Assembly (NCBI GenBank): GCA_016703665.1
Contig: JADJBS010000002.1
Location: 186,001-250,000, forward strand
Direction of reading: 5' to 3'
Length of the DNA stretch: 64,000 nucleotides
From: Candidatus Defluviibacillus avedoerensis
GTDB lineage: Bacteria; Pseudomonadota; Gammaproteobacteria; Burkholderiales; Burkholderiaceae_C
Part shown: one piece after another, positions 45,198 to 55,566 of the stretch
Layout of the letters: every line of letters starts with the position of its first letter
How positions within the stretch are numbered: position 1 is the stretch's first letter
Position numbers and translations under genes: made by a program
The notes under the pieces: generated by a model
The model's database searches: none
Seen by the model: only the letters and a program-made list of their open reading frames with translations
What the model was told of the DNA's origin: nothing

Positions 45198-46158
45198 CAC
45201 CATTGCGCAGCCATGTCCTGGCGTTCGCGCTCGGTATCTTCCTGCTATTTGCGGGTGAGTCGCATGGCCAGTTCGCAGGTCGGATCGAATTGACCGAGAC
45301 AGGAGATTTTTCTGAGGCAGCTGTAGTGCGGGGCGTGAAGGCCACTCAGGCCCAGTGCCTGGCGGTCAGTCACTCGGTGTGGGCCGATGCGGGCCCCGTC
45401 GGCGCTGAGTGCCTGCGGGTGTGGGCGACTGGCATGGACCCGTTGCCCGCCAAACGGGCGCTGGTGTACTTCCATGGCGACGTGTTTGTCGGGCATGGCA
45501 AGACCGCCCGAACTTACCTGAACTCCAGCGTGGACGAGCAGGCCCGGTTTGCCCAGAACTGGGCCAGGCAACTCGGGGTGCCTTATCTCTTCATCGGGCG
45601 GCCTGGCGTGTACGGATCTTCGGGTGACCATATGCAGCGCCGGCGCCAAGACGAATCTTTGCTGATTTCGGCCGCGATGGATTCGCTCAAGCAGCAACGC
45701 CACGGCATCGAAGAATGGGTGGTGGCCGGGCAAAGCGGCGGTGGCCATGTCACCGCAGCCTTGCTGACGCAGCGCAACGACATCGTCTGCGCCGTACCCA
45801 CCTCGGCACCGTCTTCACCCCGCATACGCTGGGAGTTGATGGGCCGCAACCGCGACACCACGGGCTATACCGACTCCTACGAACCTAGCAAGTTTCTGGT
45901 GAGGGCCCAAATGCACCCGGCGCTGCGCGTGTTTGTGCTGGGCAACCCCGAAGACCGCAATGTTTTCTGGCCATCTCAGGTAGTGCTGGCAGATGCCCTG
46001 AAGACGGCTGGCATCCCGGTCGAGGTGATCGAGGCACCGGGTAGCGGACCCGATGGGCATGGTTTGTCCAATGCGGCGAGGTTGTCGCCGCCTGGTGCGC
46101 CAAGAACCTGAGCACGGCTGACATCCTGGCGCGAGCGGCTAAGGGCCTCAAACCCTGA
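45194..46158 (+). CDS. Exported alpha/beta hydrolase, C-terminal frameshift
   Basis: About 321 residues. A TTG at 45194 overlaps the polA stop; another TTG at 45203 is possible. The N-terminus has a signal-type hydrophobic stretch (VLAFALGIFLLFAGESHG). Hydrolase features are LVYFHGDVFVGHG, the elbow GQSGGGHVTAAL and a late GPDGHGLSNAAR with the catalytic His. Near 46082 one base is missing; the other frame continues VAAWCAKNLSTADILARAAK and stops at 46158. I place it among peptidase S9-like or dienelactone-type hydrolases without a specific substrate. Confidence 0.68.
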
Positions 46159-46282
46159 CCACTGCTGGAGGCAGGCTCCCGTGCCACGGGGAATCGTCGC
46201 AAGGGAACAGCCGCTGCGCAAGTCGTCGCGGCTGAGCCAAGTGGCAGTTCTTGAGGTGTGCCGCACCATGGCGGCGGGCTGC

Positions 46283-46650
46283 TTACTCTGTGTCGGCAGA
46301 CACGGTGCCTGATTTGCGGTTGTACTTCAAGGTGATTTTGTTGATCTGGCACAAGTCAAAATCTTCCCAGACAACATCTGAACCGTCATCGTCGAAAACC
46401 ACCATCAAGTCTTGCGTGCAGGCGCTTTTGTCAGAAAACTTGAACAAGCGCGATTTGCCGTTGTCCAGCACGTTGTCCCCCATGCGGTCCTTGCCCCAGC
46501 TTTGCTGTTTGCGGGTGTGAGGTAAATCTCGCGCAAGGTGTAACCGGTGCGGTTGACCAGGGTGAAGTCGGCATCGCCCGCGTAGGCAGGCTGTGAACCC
46601 AGTACGGCAAACAGGACAGATACCCAGGCGCTGGCTTTTGTGAATCTCAT
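46283..46650 (-). CDS. Small secreted protein, frameshifted
   Basis: About 122 residues in two frames. The first (ATG 46650) has a signal peptide (residues 1-24, ending PAYAG), then FTLVNRTGYTLREIYLTPA. A missing base in an A run near 46505 shifts into WGKDRMGDNVLDNGKSRLFKF, then DLMVVFDDDGSDVVWEDFDL and a terminal CQINKITLKYN. The pattern (NxTG...IYLTP...WGxDxxGxxxLxxG...DLxxxxDDG...DLC) is one I have seen in many small exported proteobacterial proteins of unknown function. Two Cys could pair in the periplasm. Confidence 0.7.
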
Positions 46651-47081
46651 GGGGAATGTTCAAAAAAAAAAGACGGTGAGGCAGGTGTACCTCAAGAGAA
46701 GCAGCGCTTGTACACCCGAACTTTTTGAGCAATCACCAGATGCGATTCTTCACGGAAGCTCGGGTGGAAAAATACTGATCTACGTGCAACGTACCTGTTG
46801 CGCGTCGAGTGCAGTGTAAGCTAGGAGTGTGACAAATTCCTCATTTTGGTATTCTTATGAGCTTCGGGAGAGGCATAAGTACTGAGTACGGCTTTCCCTT
46901 GCTGATGCTCGCCGCATTGTCGGTGCTCATGGACTCAGCAAAGAGTTTTCCTCTGGACCAGGTCGTGGACAGGCAAACCCGCTGACGAAGCATGTGAGGT
47001 GCTTAGCGTATTGATTGAAGATGGCAAAACATGCATCCCCTGCTTGCGAAATAGAAGCTTGGATATTTACGAACAGCTGCG
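46651..47081. other. 431-bp region with no supported gene
   Basis: It holds the upstream region of the small secreted protein, including a run of ten A at 46665-46674. There is a 42-codon open frame at 46858-46986 without family resemblance. A+T content rises toward 47081. Nothing else was recognised. Confidence 0.5.
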
Positions 47082-47552
47082 TTACTCTGCATAGAGTTTG
47101 AGTAGCAAATCGTTGAGCGTTCTACGCTCCAAGTCACTCAATATTCTTGCAAAATCGGCGTCATTACTCTTTGCTTCTTTTTCCGCATCTGCTTGGACAG
47201 AAAGTCCAATTTGAGTTAGGTACAACTGATATGAGCGCCGATCCACAGGGTGCTGACTGCGTGTTATGAATCCTCGATCTTCCAGGCTCTTAACAATGCC
47301 GCTCAGATTTGCGGGAAACATGCTCAATGCATTGCTGAGCTGTATCAAAGTGATTCCAGCGTTGCGCGCAATGAGGGTGATAACCGAGTAATCAATTGGC
47401 CCTTGAAGGCCAAACTCTTGGAGCTTGATTGCTAAGCTCTGCATCGCGACTGATGAAGCACGCTTTGCGTTATATCCAATCAGCTGTTCAAGTGATGATG
47501 AGTCCACCGAGTCCGTATTTGACTTTCTATGCGCCTCGAAATTGGCAGTCAT
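47082..47552 (-). CDS. MarR family transcriptional regulator
   Basis: A 156-residue winged-helix regulator. The core helices and wing are visible as LQGPIDYSVITLIARNAGITLIQL, NLSGIVKSLEDRGFITRSQHPVDRRSYQLYLT and a C-terminal dimerisation helix (RILSDLERRTLNDLLLKLYA). The conserved DRR of the wing is present. It lies directly downstream of the SDR gene (18-bp gap) at the end of the minus-strand beta-oxidation unit, so it could control it. Its A+T content is higher than its neighbours. Confidence 0.88.
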   Translation of the reverse strand: MTANFEAHRKSNTDSVDSSSLEQLIGYNAKRASSVAMQSLAIKLQEFGLQGPIDYSVITLIARNAGITLIQLSNALSMFPANLSGIVKSLEDRGFITRSQHPVDRRSYQLYLTQIGLSVQADAEKEAKSNDADFARILSDLERRTLNDLLLKLYAE

Positions 47553-47570
47553 AGCGGCTCGGCAAAAGAC

Positions 47571-48367
47571 TCAAATCCCTAGCTTGCGGCGCATCAAAGC
47601 GCCATAGCTGTTCGGGAACAACCGAGAGATCCAGTGCAGTGCCTTGGCTCCATTGCCAACCAATAAGCGATTGTTCCCACGGGCCAGACCGTCCACAATT
47701 TCGCGTGCGCAGTCAGCAGGTGTTGTTGTCATCTGACGAAGGTTTGCCTCTGCCATTTTGCGTTCAAATTCCCCGCATATTTGGCTTCGGGTGCCTTGGT
47801 GATGTTGGTATTGATGCCCCCTGGATGCACTGAAACTGCGCGAACGCCCGTGCCTTCCAACTCTTGCCAAAGTGTTTCAGTCAGACCACGTACAGCAAAC
47901 TTGGACATGGTGTAGGCCACGGAGCAAGGCGTTGCCACCAGCCCAAACACGCTGGATATGTTGACGATGCATCCTTCCCGCTGCTTCAACATGATGGGTA
48001 GAAATGCCTTGGTGCCATAGATCACGCCCCAAAGATTGATTGCAATGACTTTTTCGATTTCTTCAATAGACACATGCTCAACCGTGGCAAGCACTGCTGT
48101 ACCTGCGTTGTTGATGACGAAGTGCGCTGCGCCAAAATCACGTTGAACGCTGTCAGCAAATGCAAACACAGCCTCTTTTGAAGACACATCTAAAGAGTAG
48201 GTCCGAACCTGTGTCCCCGATGGGAGTTGAGACGCCGTCTCGTCCAAGCCTGCAAGGTTCACATCGGCCAAAGCAAGACACGCGCCTCTGCTAGCCAAGT
48301 CAACAGCCAACGCGCGCCCAATGCCCGACGCAGCCCCAGTAATGGCAACAACTTTATTTTGAAACAT
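47571..48367 (-). CDS. Short-chain dehydrogenase/reductase, C-terminal frameshift
   Basis: About 265 residues, an NAD(P)-dependent oxidoreductase. Cofactor loop TGAASGIGRALAVDL (about 10-24), NNAG at about 89-92, catalytic Ser in VNISSVFG and Tyr/Lys in AYTMSKFA, then HPGGINTNI. The frame breaks near 47775 in a G run; with one more G it continues EFERKMAEANLRQMTTTPAD and ends RRKLGI at 47571. A C-terminal extension of this type occurs in SDRs acting on lipids or steroids. It follows the Bug receptor 6 gene and precedes marR. Confidence 0.82.
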
Positions 48368-48386
48368 GAACTGTGTGCTCCGCTAA

Positions 48387-49370
48387 TTACTCGGGTTTGT
48401 AATTGATGGATCGGAGGGTTTCACCGATGGCGGCAAATTCGGATGTCAACCTGCGCTCCAGCTGTTCAGGCGTGGCAGGTGTTCCTGTGCTGATGACGGT
48501 ACCTAGCTCGGCCAAACGTTGGCGAATGTCAGGCATTGCAAGCACCTGCAACATGGCGGAATGCATGCGGCTTTGCGCATCGGCTGGTACGTCCGGTGTG
48601 GTCCACATGCCGATCCATGCAGTACGGGTCATGTCCTTGTATCCCAGTTCGGCCAAAGTAGGAACATCGGGAAGCACCGCCAGACGCTGCGGGGAGGTCA
48701 CGGCAAACGCCCGCAACTTGCCTGAAGTGATGTGGGGCAGTGACGACCGGTGGTCCGTCAAACATGAATTGAACCTGACCGCCGATCAAATCCTGCAGCG
48801 CGGGTGGGGAGCCACGATAGCCGACATGCAACATGTCCAGGCCCTCTGCTTTGTTCAGCAGCAAGCCAAGCACATGCGACAAGGAGCCGGGACTGTAAGA
48901 CGCACACGAAACCTTCGATTTGTGTGCCCGCACCCATTCCACCAACTCACGCATATTCTTGGGAGGCAAACTTGCATTGCCAACCAGCACCAAACCGCTC
49001 CCACCAATGTCGAGCAAAGTTTTGTCTCCTTAAGGGCGTCGAATTTGGTCTTGACCGTGTGCGGGGCCTCTGTAAAGAAACCATTCACCGCCATCAACCA
49101 AGTTTGCCCGTCATGAGGCGACGCCAAGAACGACGATGTCGCAATGGATCCAGACGCCCCTGGTTTGTTGTCGATGATGACCGCCTGCCCAAGCAAGGGT
49201 GACAGCGCGTTGCCTAAAATTCGAGCAACTACATCGGTGCTTGATCCGGGCGGCACACCCAGAACAATCTTGACTGGCTGAGTCCCTTGTGCCAGCAGCT
49301 TGCCGGAGAATCCCGTTGCGGCGAAAGCGCCAAGCACCGTTCGGCGAGACAGTGAATTTGTTGTTTGCAT
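48387..49370 (-). CDS. Bug/TctC family periplasmic solute receptor (receptor 6), two frameshifts
   Basis: About 327 residues in three frame segments. Segment one (ATG 49370) has an export signal with a twin-arginine-like SRRTVLGAFAATGFSG and a mature start VKIVLGVPPGSSTDVVARI, then GQTWLMAVNG. Segment two has LLDIGGSGLVLVGNASLPPK and YRGSPPALQDLIGGQVQFMF. Segment three has ITSGKLRAFAVTSPQRLAVL and the end INYKPE. Breaks are near 49020 (deletion) and 48755 (insertion) and cancel. It is in the beta-oxidation unit, next to the MFS gene, so two different uptake systems may serve one substrate class. Confidence 0.78.
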
Positions 49371-49405
49371 TTCAAGGTTTCCTGTGGGTGGATCGAGGCG
49401 ATTGG

Positions 49406-50572
49406 TTAGATCGCATTCGCAGCGGCCAAGCGCTGCGTTGTGGGGCGTGGCAAACGTGCAAAGCAGGCGACGGCAACGCCGCCCAGCGCGAGGGCCGCAA
49501 AACCGATGGCGGGATAGCCTGCGAACTTGACCAGGGTGCCGCCCAATATGGGGCCTATGGCTGCACCGGTCATCATCATGGCGGGGGTGCCTGCCAATGT
49601 GCGACCCGTGGGGTCTATTTGTGCCAGCAGACCGAATCCAAAGACATGCGTGAACAGCATCACACCCACGAACAATGCCCCTGGTACGGCATAGGGAAGA
49701 TAGGTGGTTGCAGTGAAAATCGAGGCAACCATGATGGCTTGGACAATGGGGCCAACCATGAGAACGGTGCGTGCAGACCAACGCTTCTCCAGGAATGCGG
49801 CCAACGCGGTCGGAAACAGGTTCAAGAAACCCATGGCAATCAGCACGGCAGTGACTTTTTCAACCCCAAACGCACTGTCAGCCCCCATCCGCTCGAAGAA
49901 TGAAAAAGCCATGGCTTGCACGACGCTCATGGTGCAAAGACCGAGGATGCCGAACCACAGCCCTTTGGACGGCTGAGCCCCAACGCTTTGAATGGATACC
50001 GCCGCCATGGGTGCCTCATTCGGCACGGGAAATGACAGGAGGGAAACAACAGCACCCACCAGCATGACCGCTGCAAAAACTTTGAAAAGTATGGGACCAC
50101 CCATGCTCGCAATAACGGGCGGCATGCTACACAGATACAAGAGGGCAAACACACCAAGTGCCATCCCGCAGATGGCGTACAGACGGTGTGGATTGGCGCT
50201 GCGTGCCACAGTCCCTTGTGTCACGCTTTGTGCGATTCCAATGGCAAAACCACCCAGTGCGTGAAGCATCGCAATGGAGCCGAAGTCAGTTGCACTTGCC
50301 AACATCCAAAAAGCGACCGCACCTCCAGCCAAACCCGCCGTCGCCAACATTCGGCCCGACGCCAATCGATGAAACAGGGGCGCAATCAACAAGCTGGCTG
50401 CCACGGCGCCCGCCAGAAATAGCGTCACCAGCAACCCGGACTGCTGCGGGTCAAAGCGGAAGTGCTGAATGAGAACACCCACCCATAGCGGCAGCGCCAC
50501 CATGTCCACCATCCCAGCGCAATGGGCTATCGCCAACGCAATGCGTCCGCGTCCAGAATCAGTACGTATCAT
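49406..50572 (-). CDS. MFS transporter
   Basis: A 388-residue inner-membrane protein with about twelve hydrophobic segments (for example VALPLWVGVLIQHF, GLLVTLFLAGAVAASLLIAP, PAMMMTGAAIGPILGG). The loop after helix 2 (APLFHRLASGRM) matches the loose MFS loop motif. It lies between the CoA ligase and Bug receptor 6, and probably moves the acid that the ligase activates. No specific subfamily can be given. Confidence 0.88.
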   Translation of the reverse strand: MIRTDSGRGRIALAIAHCAGMVDMVALPLWVGVLIQHFRFDPQQSGLLVTLFLAGAVAASLLIAPLFHRLASGRMLATAGLAGGAVAFWMLASATDFGSIAMLHALGGFAIGIAQSVTQGTVARSANPHRLYAICGMALGVFALLYLCSMPPVIASMGGPILFKVFAAVMLVGAVVSLLSFPVPNEAPMAAVSIQSVGAQPSKGLWFGILGLCTMSVVQAMAFSFFERMGADSAFGVEKVTAVLIAMGFLNLFPTALAAFLEKRWSARTVLMVGPIVQAIMVASIFTATTYLPYAVPGALFVGVMLFTHVFGFGLLAQIDPTGRTLAGTPAMMMTGAAIGPILGGTLVKFAGYPAIGFAALALGGVAVACFARLPRPTTQRLAAANAI

Positions 50573-50627
50573 TTTTGTCTCCTACAGTTGTTTAAGTATC
50601 GAAAATGCAAGTCATGTGCTTGGGTGC

Positions 50628-52180
50628 TCAGATATGACGATTGGCTTCTTGCCAATAGCTGTCTCTCAACACTTTTTGATCACCTTGCCCACTGGGCTTC
50701 TGGGCAAACTGTTCAGAAAATCCACGCTCTTGGGCGCTTTGACTGAACAGTTTTTCCTTGCACAGAGCGATGATTTCTTCTGCCGTCACCTGGGCGTTGG
50801 GTTTGACTTCCACCACTGCCTTGACGGCCTCGCCCCATTTGTCATCGGGCACGCCGACGACTGCGCAATCGACAACGGCGGGGTGTGTCCAGATCACCTG
50901 CTCAATCTCGCTGGGATAGACATTGAAGCCGCCAGTGATGATCACATCGCGCTGGCGATCCGTGATGTGCAAGAAACCTTGATGGTCCAGATGCCCGATG
51001 TCGCCCGTGTGTAGCCATCCATTGCGGATGGTTTCCGCCGTTTTGTCGGGCTGCTTGTAATAGCCCTTCATGACGATGTCGCCGCGAACGCAAATCTCGC
51101 CGCTTTGGCCTTGCGCTAGTGCATTGCCATCGAAGTCCATGATGGCCAGAGTGTTAAACGGTGATGGCAAGCCGCAAGCTGATAGGCGGTTGTCACTGGC
51201 AACTTCGCCATTCTCAAAGTGATCACCCGGGCGCAATACCGCAATACCGCCAGGCGCCTCGGTTTGCCCATAACCTTGAAACATCACAGGCCCGAAGACC
51301 TTCAATGCCTGCTTGAGTTTCCCCACCGACATGGGGCAGCGCCGTACATGAAGTAACGCATTGACGAAAAGTTCCGGCGTTCGATGCCTGGCGTCTCCAG
51401 AAGTCGATAGATGACAGTGGGCGGTAGAAAGAACTCTGTTACGCCGTGGGCCTCAATGGCATTCAGCAGGGCACCTGGATCGGGTTTGGTCAGCACCACA
51501 ACCGTTCCGCCTCGCGCACTGGCCGGCAACGAAAGAAAACCAGCGGAATGGGTCATGGGCGCAGCTGCAAGATTGACAATGTTTTCTTGCGGCGCGTAAT
51601 GTGCGCTTTGAATCGAATAGCCTATAGATACGCCCAGATTGCGATGCGTGAGCATCACACCTTTGGGAATGCCCGTAGTCCCACCTGTCGGCATGATGGC
51701 CGCCAGATCGTCCGGTTCGCACAAATGGCGCGGCGGATCAACTGGTTGATCGGCGATCCATGAAGCAAGCGTGCTGCTGCCGGGGGCTACACCGTCAATG
51801 CAGATCAGGTGTTTGAGCTTCGGGCACTTGGCCCGGAGTTGTTCGACACTTTGACTGAAGTAACTCTGAAAGAACAGAACCTCTACGTCAAAACCGTCAA
51901 GCAACTGTTCTTGCTCCTCAAGACTGCTCCGAGGGTTGACAGGCACCCAGGTACAGCCAGCACGCCACAGGCCCAACACACACATCCAGGAAAGCGGATG
52001 GTTAGCAGACAGCACGGCTGCCTTCGTTTCCTTCGGAAGACCAAGTCCTAAGAGTGCGTGACCAATTTTGCAGGTGATCTCATGGGCCTCTGCATAGCTC
52101 CAGCGGAGTTCATCCAGGACAAATGCGCAACCGTTGCGATTGAGAAGGACACCACGGTCAAAAAAATCGGTAATAGCCAT
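50628..52180 (-). CDS. AMP-forming acyl-CoA ligase, three indels
   Basis: About 517 residues. The ATG at 52180 begins MAITDFFDRGVLLNRNG. ANL motifs are IMPTGGTTGIPKGVMLTHRN (A3), GYGQTEAPGG (A5), GWLHTGDIGHLD (A7) and DRQRDVIITGGFNVYPSE (A8). The frame breaks at about 51325 (one C missing in a C run; restored, it reads GAAPMSVGKLKQAL). Near 50747 and 50668 a further pair of cancelling indels leaves the frame open but scrambles about 25 residues; the alternate frame there reads SVKAPKSVDFLNSLPRSPVG, which contains the catalytic-lysine region. It likely activates the substrate of the beta-oxidation unit. Confidence 0.87.
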
Positions 52181-52199
52181 CCGGGCTTGCTCCTTGGGG

Positions 52200-53046
52200 T
52201 TACTGCGTCATCGCTTGAATGCGCGCCATCGTGGTGGGAAGGTCCAGCTCTGTCTCACGGGTTTGGCCCAGTTGCAGGTGCGCACCGATGCCGTTTTGCA
52301 TTTCAGGCGTTGCCATGCCTTTGCGCAGCCCCTCATTTTCAGCAGCGAGACCGGAAAACAAGAGGCTCCACAATGCCGGAATACATCCGGTTAAACACCT
52401 CACGGTGCATGGCCACAACGCCGGCCGAGCGCTTCAGAAGGCGGTCGGTCAAGTCGTTCAGGTACACGTCGATCTCGTTGGCGGGTAATGCCCGGTTGAT
52501 CAATCCATAGCGTTCTGCTTCGTGGGCGCTGAAGTCTCTGGCGCTCAACAAGAACTCAAGCGCTCGCGCAGGGCCCGCGGCCAAAGCCGTGAAGGTCGTA
52601 CCGCCGCCGCAGGCCAGGAATCCGCCGCTGGATTCCGGTGCGCAGAACTTGGAATTTTCTGTGGCAAAACGCATGTCCATCGCGCCCAGGATGAATTCCA
52701 GGCCGCCACCACGACAACGGCCATTCACCTTGGCAATCTTGACCTGGGGCAGTGCCTTCCAGCTCAATGCCAGGGATTGCAAAACGTTCATGTCGGGATA
52801 TTTGCTTGCCTTGCTTGGGTCTGATGCAGAGGCAACAATGTCCAAAAGATCAAAGTGAGCAATGAAGAAGTCGGGGTCAGCGCTGTCAACCAGCACCACC
52901 TTCACGCCCGGATCTGCGTGCAGTCGTCCGCCGAGCATGAACAGCTCTTCCGTCATCTTTGCACTCATCAGATTGACGGGAGGATTGTTGAGCGTGACCC
53001 GCAAAAGCGCGCCATCTTGTTGAAGTGAGAATGTTGTGAAGTTCAT
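52200..53046 (-). CDS. Enoyl-CoA hydratase/isomerase family, C-terminal frameshift
   Basis: About 282 residues, a crotonase-fold protein. The ATG at 53046 begins MNFTTFSLQQDGALLRVTLN. The first oxyanion segment is atypical (DSADPDFFIAHFDLLDI), and the second is NGRCRGGGLEFILGAMDMRF. The C-terminus carries a long helical tail. At about 52362 the frame breaks; the other frame continues LAAENEGLRKGMATPEMQNG and ends ARIQAMTQ at 52200. The FFIAHFD motif is seen in crotonases of uncertain reaction. It lies between the CoA ligase and the reductase. Confidence 0.8.
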
Positions 53047-53076
53047 GGTGAAAATCCTTAGGTAATGGCGCTGCCG

Positions 53077-54189
53077 TCAGACCAGACGTTCGAGCTTCAT
53101 AGACGCATATCCAAAGCTCTCCAGCGCGCCCAACAGTTCGCGGTGACCCAAAACTTCGCTAGGAGCGGAAACCAACCATTCGTGGTGTTTCTGAAATCAA
53201 GCGCCGGGCGGCATAGGCCTGGAGCAAGCCGGTACACAAATAGCCCCCTGTTGAAATGATCGTGCTCTTGACCATGACTTTGTTGCCAATGCCCACACAG
53301 TTATCGATGGCACGGTGAACCTGCCTAGACTCCCGTGGTGGTGACGTTGGTGTGATCGTGGCCGCCATGTTGTCCAAAATGAACGGCAGCTGTTCTTCAG
53401 GAATCCACTGAAGCTGCACCTTGTCGTGGCGCGCTCAAGCTCAAGCTCCTTTTTGTAAAGCTCTTGGTTCCAGATCGCCACTGACATCTTGCAGTTGCGA
53501 ACGCGCCCATCACGACTGAACCAGATGGGATTCGACGTGCCCCCAGTTCGACGCCTTGAGAACGCGCCCCGATGGCGTGGTGATCTCGCAAGTCTCGACA
53601 CCGGGATAGCGAACCAGTTCGTTGTCTTTAAGGTGATACGACGGGAAACGGACTGCATCAAGGATGGTCTGCGTGGACGCGACGGTAGGCACGGCTTCAG
53701 CCACCTCGGTCATGTCCAGCGTATCCACGCCCGGTGTATCCAGGCAAAAACGTGCACCGATTTCGCTAAGGCTATACATATAGGCCGTCGATGGGATCAG
53801 GCACAGGCCCGCTTTGGCGAAGTCGGCTGTGAAGCGTTCACGCAGCATGGTCAGCACATGCTGTTCGCCCGTGGTGTCAAGGTAATGAACACCTGCGCGC
53901 AAGCAGGCTTCAGCGACCGTGCTGCTGTGGCGCATGAAGGGTCCCACGGTGTTGCAGATGACCTTGCGTCCGGTCAGCAGCTTGGTCAAGGCTTCTACGC
54001 TGTGCTCGACCTCGGCAATCTCGTAGCGGGCATTTTCTATCAGGTACGAGCTTCAGTGCCTTCCTCTATGCGCTGGCGATTGCGACCAGCAGCGATGAAA
54101 GGTACGCCAAGTTCGCGCAGATGTTCGGCAACCAGACGGCCTGTGTAGCCGCTTGCACCGTAGATGACAACGGGGTATTCGGTGTTCAT
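53077..54189 (-). CDS. Saccharopine-dehydrogenase-like NAD(P)-binding reductase, at least five frameshifts
   Basis: About 370 residues recoverable by joining frames. The start at 54189 (MNTEYPVVIYGASGYTGRLV) has a Rossmann loop GASGYTG of the saccharopine dehydrogenase/trans-acting enoyl reductase group. Further segments are ICNTVGPFMRHSSTVAEACL, GVHYLDTTGEQHVL, SVAIWNQELYKKELELER, QWIPEEQLPFILDN and a final LGHRELLGALESFGYASMKL, ending at 53077. Breaks lie near 54065, 54035, 53525, 53425 and 53165. Five breaks in 1.1 kb is the highest density in the window, so true decay is possible. Its role in the unit may be reduction of an unsaturated CoA or ketone intermediate. Confidence 0.65.
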
Positions 54190-54250
54190 GTGTTTCTTCT
54201 GTAGGTTTGAGGTAGTGGGACGAAAACCGGGAGCAATCGGAATTGGGCTA

Positions 54251-55530
54251 TCAGTTGCGGCCCCATCCTTCTTGTTTGTGCAGTCGGCTGAGCAGGTGAC
54301 CAAAATGCATTTGCAGCAGGTTGTTCTCACCATCCTCGATCTGCATGGCTTGGGCGTCCCGCAGCAGCTTTTCGATAGGGAATGCGCGCGTGAGTCCGAC
54401 ACCGCCCATGAGGTGCAAAGAATCCCTCACGACATTCATCAGTTCTGTGCAGCAGTACGCTTTGCCTGCTGCCGTGAAGTAGGGATGGGCTTGGGGTGAG
54501 CATTTGGTGTAATGCGCTACATGGCGCGCCATGGCCCGTATCGTTTCCACTTTGGTGCCAATCCCACCCAAGCGGAACTGGGTTAGCTGCAGGTCCGCAA
54601 GCAAGGCACCGCCTTGGCGACGTTCATGCACGTAGGTGAGTGCCATCTCGAAAGCCGCTCTGGCAAGGCCCGTTGCGATATGGCTCATTGCGGTTCCCGC
54701 ATTGGCCCAGGCATGCGCATGTTTGAATTCGTAGTCGTCACGGGTGGCAATGGCAAAGCGGCGTGGCACACGAACGTTGTCAAAGAAGATCTCGCCCTGT
54801 GGCAATGAGCGCTTGCCGAGTTTTTCGAGCGGCTTGCCTCGTGATACGCCCTTGATGTCCAGGGCACGATGACATTGCAACCGAAGGTGTTGCCTTGTTC
54901 ATCAAAAAATCCTTGGCCGTAGTCGGCAACGATGTCCATCAATGCCACTTGCGCCACAGGACCATTCGAGACCCACGCCGAGGTTTGTCCGTTGAAGACG
55001 ATTTCGTCGGCAGTAAAAGTGGCCTGCAAATTGCCCTTGTTACCTTGCGAACCGGGGAAGCGCTCCTCGGGGTACAGCGTCAGGCCGTCAGAGCCACGGT
55101 CTGGCTGCGTTGCGCCCCAGCAGCCTAGTTTGCCCGCGCACAAATCAATCAACTCTTGATTCCCGCTCGCATGGGCCATCAGCATTGGCATGCCACCTGC
55201 GCCTGCAGAAACGGCCAGTCCGGCGTCTCCCCAAGCGAGTTCTTCGACCACGATGCCCTCCATGAGCGCCGCTTGCTCGGGTGGCAAACCGGCCATGCCC
55301 TCGGGGCCCAAGCCAAGCTTCATTGCCTCGGCGTGAAACTGCCAAAACGGCGATCCAGGCAGGTAGGCCTGATCCGCAGGCATGCGGTCAACTTCGCGCC
55401 CGATTGGGCGCATTACCTCGCTGGCGAATCGGTGTACTCCCTCCTGGGCACCTTTTGCCTCTGGGCTCAGTCCTGCATCAAAGCCGGAAAGTCCCACCAC
55501 GGGCAGCGGTACTTCGATATGTGAACTCAT
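54251..55530 (-). CDS. Acyl-CoA dehydrogenase, one frameshift
   Basis: About 426 residues, an FAD enzyme introducing an alpha-beta double bond. The ATG at 55530 begins MSSHIEVPLPVVGLSG. Markers are EELAWGDAGLAVSAGAGG, LGCWGATQPDRGSDG (the TEPxxGSD flavin-contact motif as TQPDRGSD), SNGPVAQVALM, then in the second frame GEIFFDNVRVPRRFAIATRD, GIGTKVETIRAMARHV and GVGLTRAFPIEKLLRDAQAM. The break is near 54865, one missing base after GCNVIVP. It lies between the thiolase and the reductase. Confidence 0.88.
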
Positions 55531-55566
55531 GCTTGTCTCCTTCGTAGGTTTTTGGAAATGCTGGAA

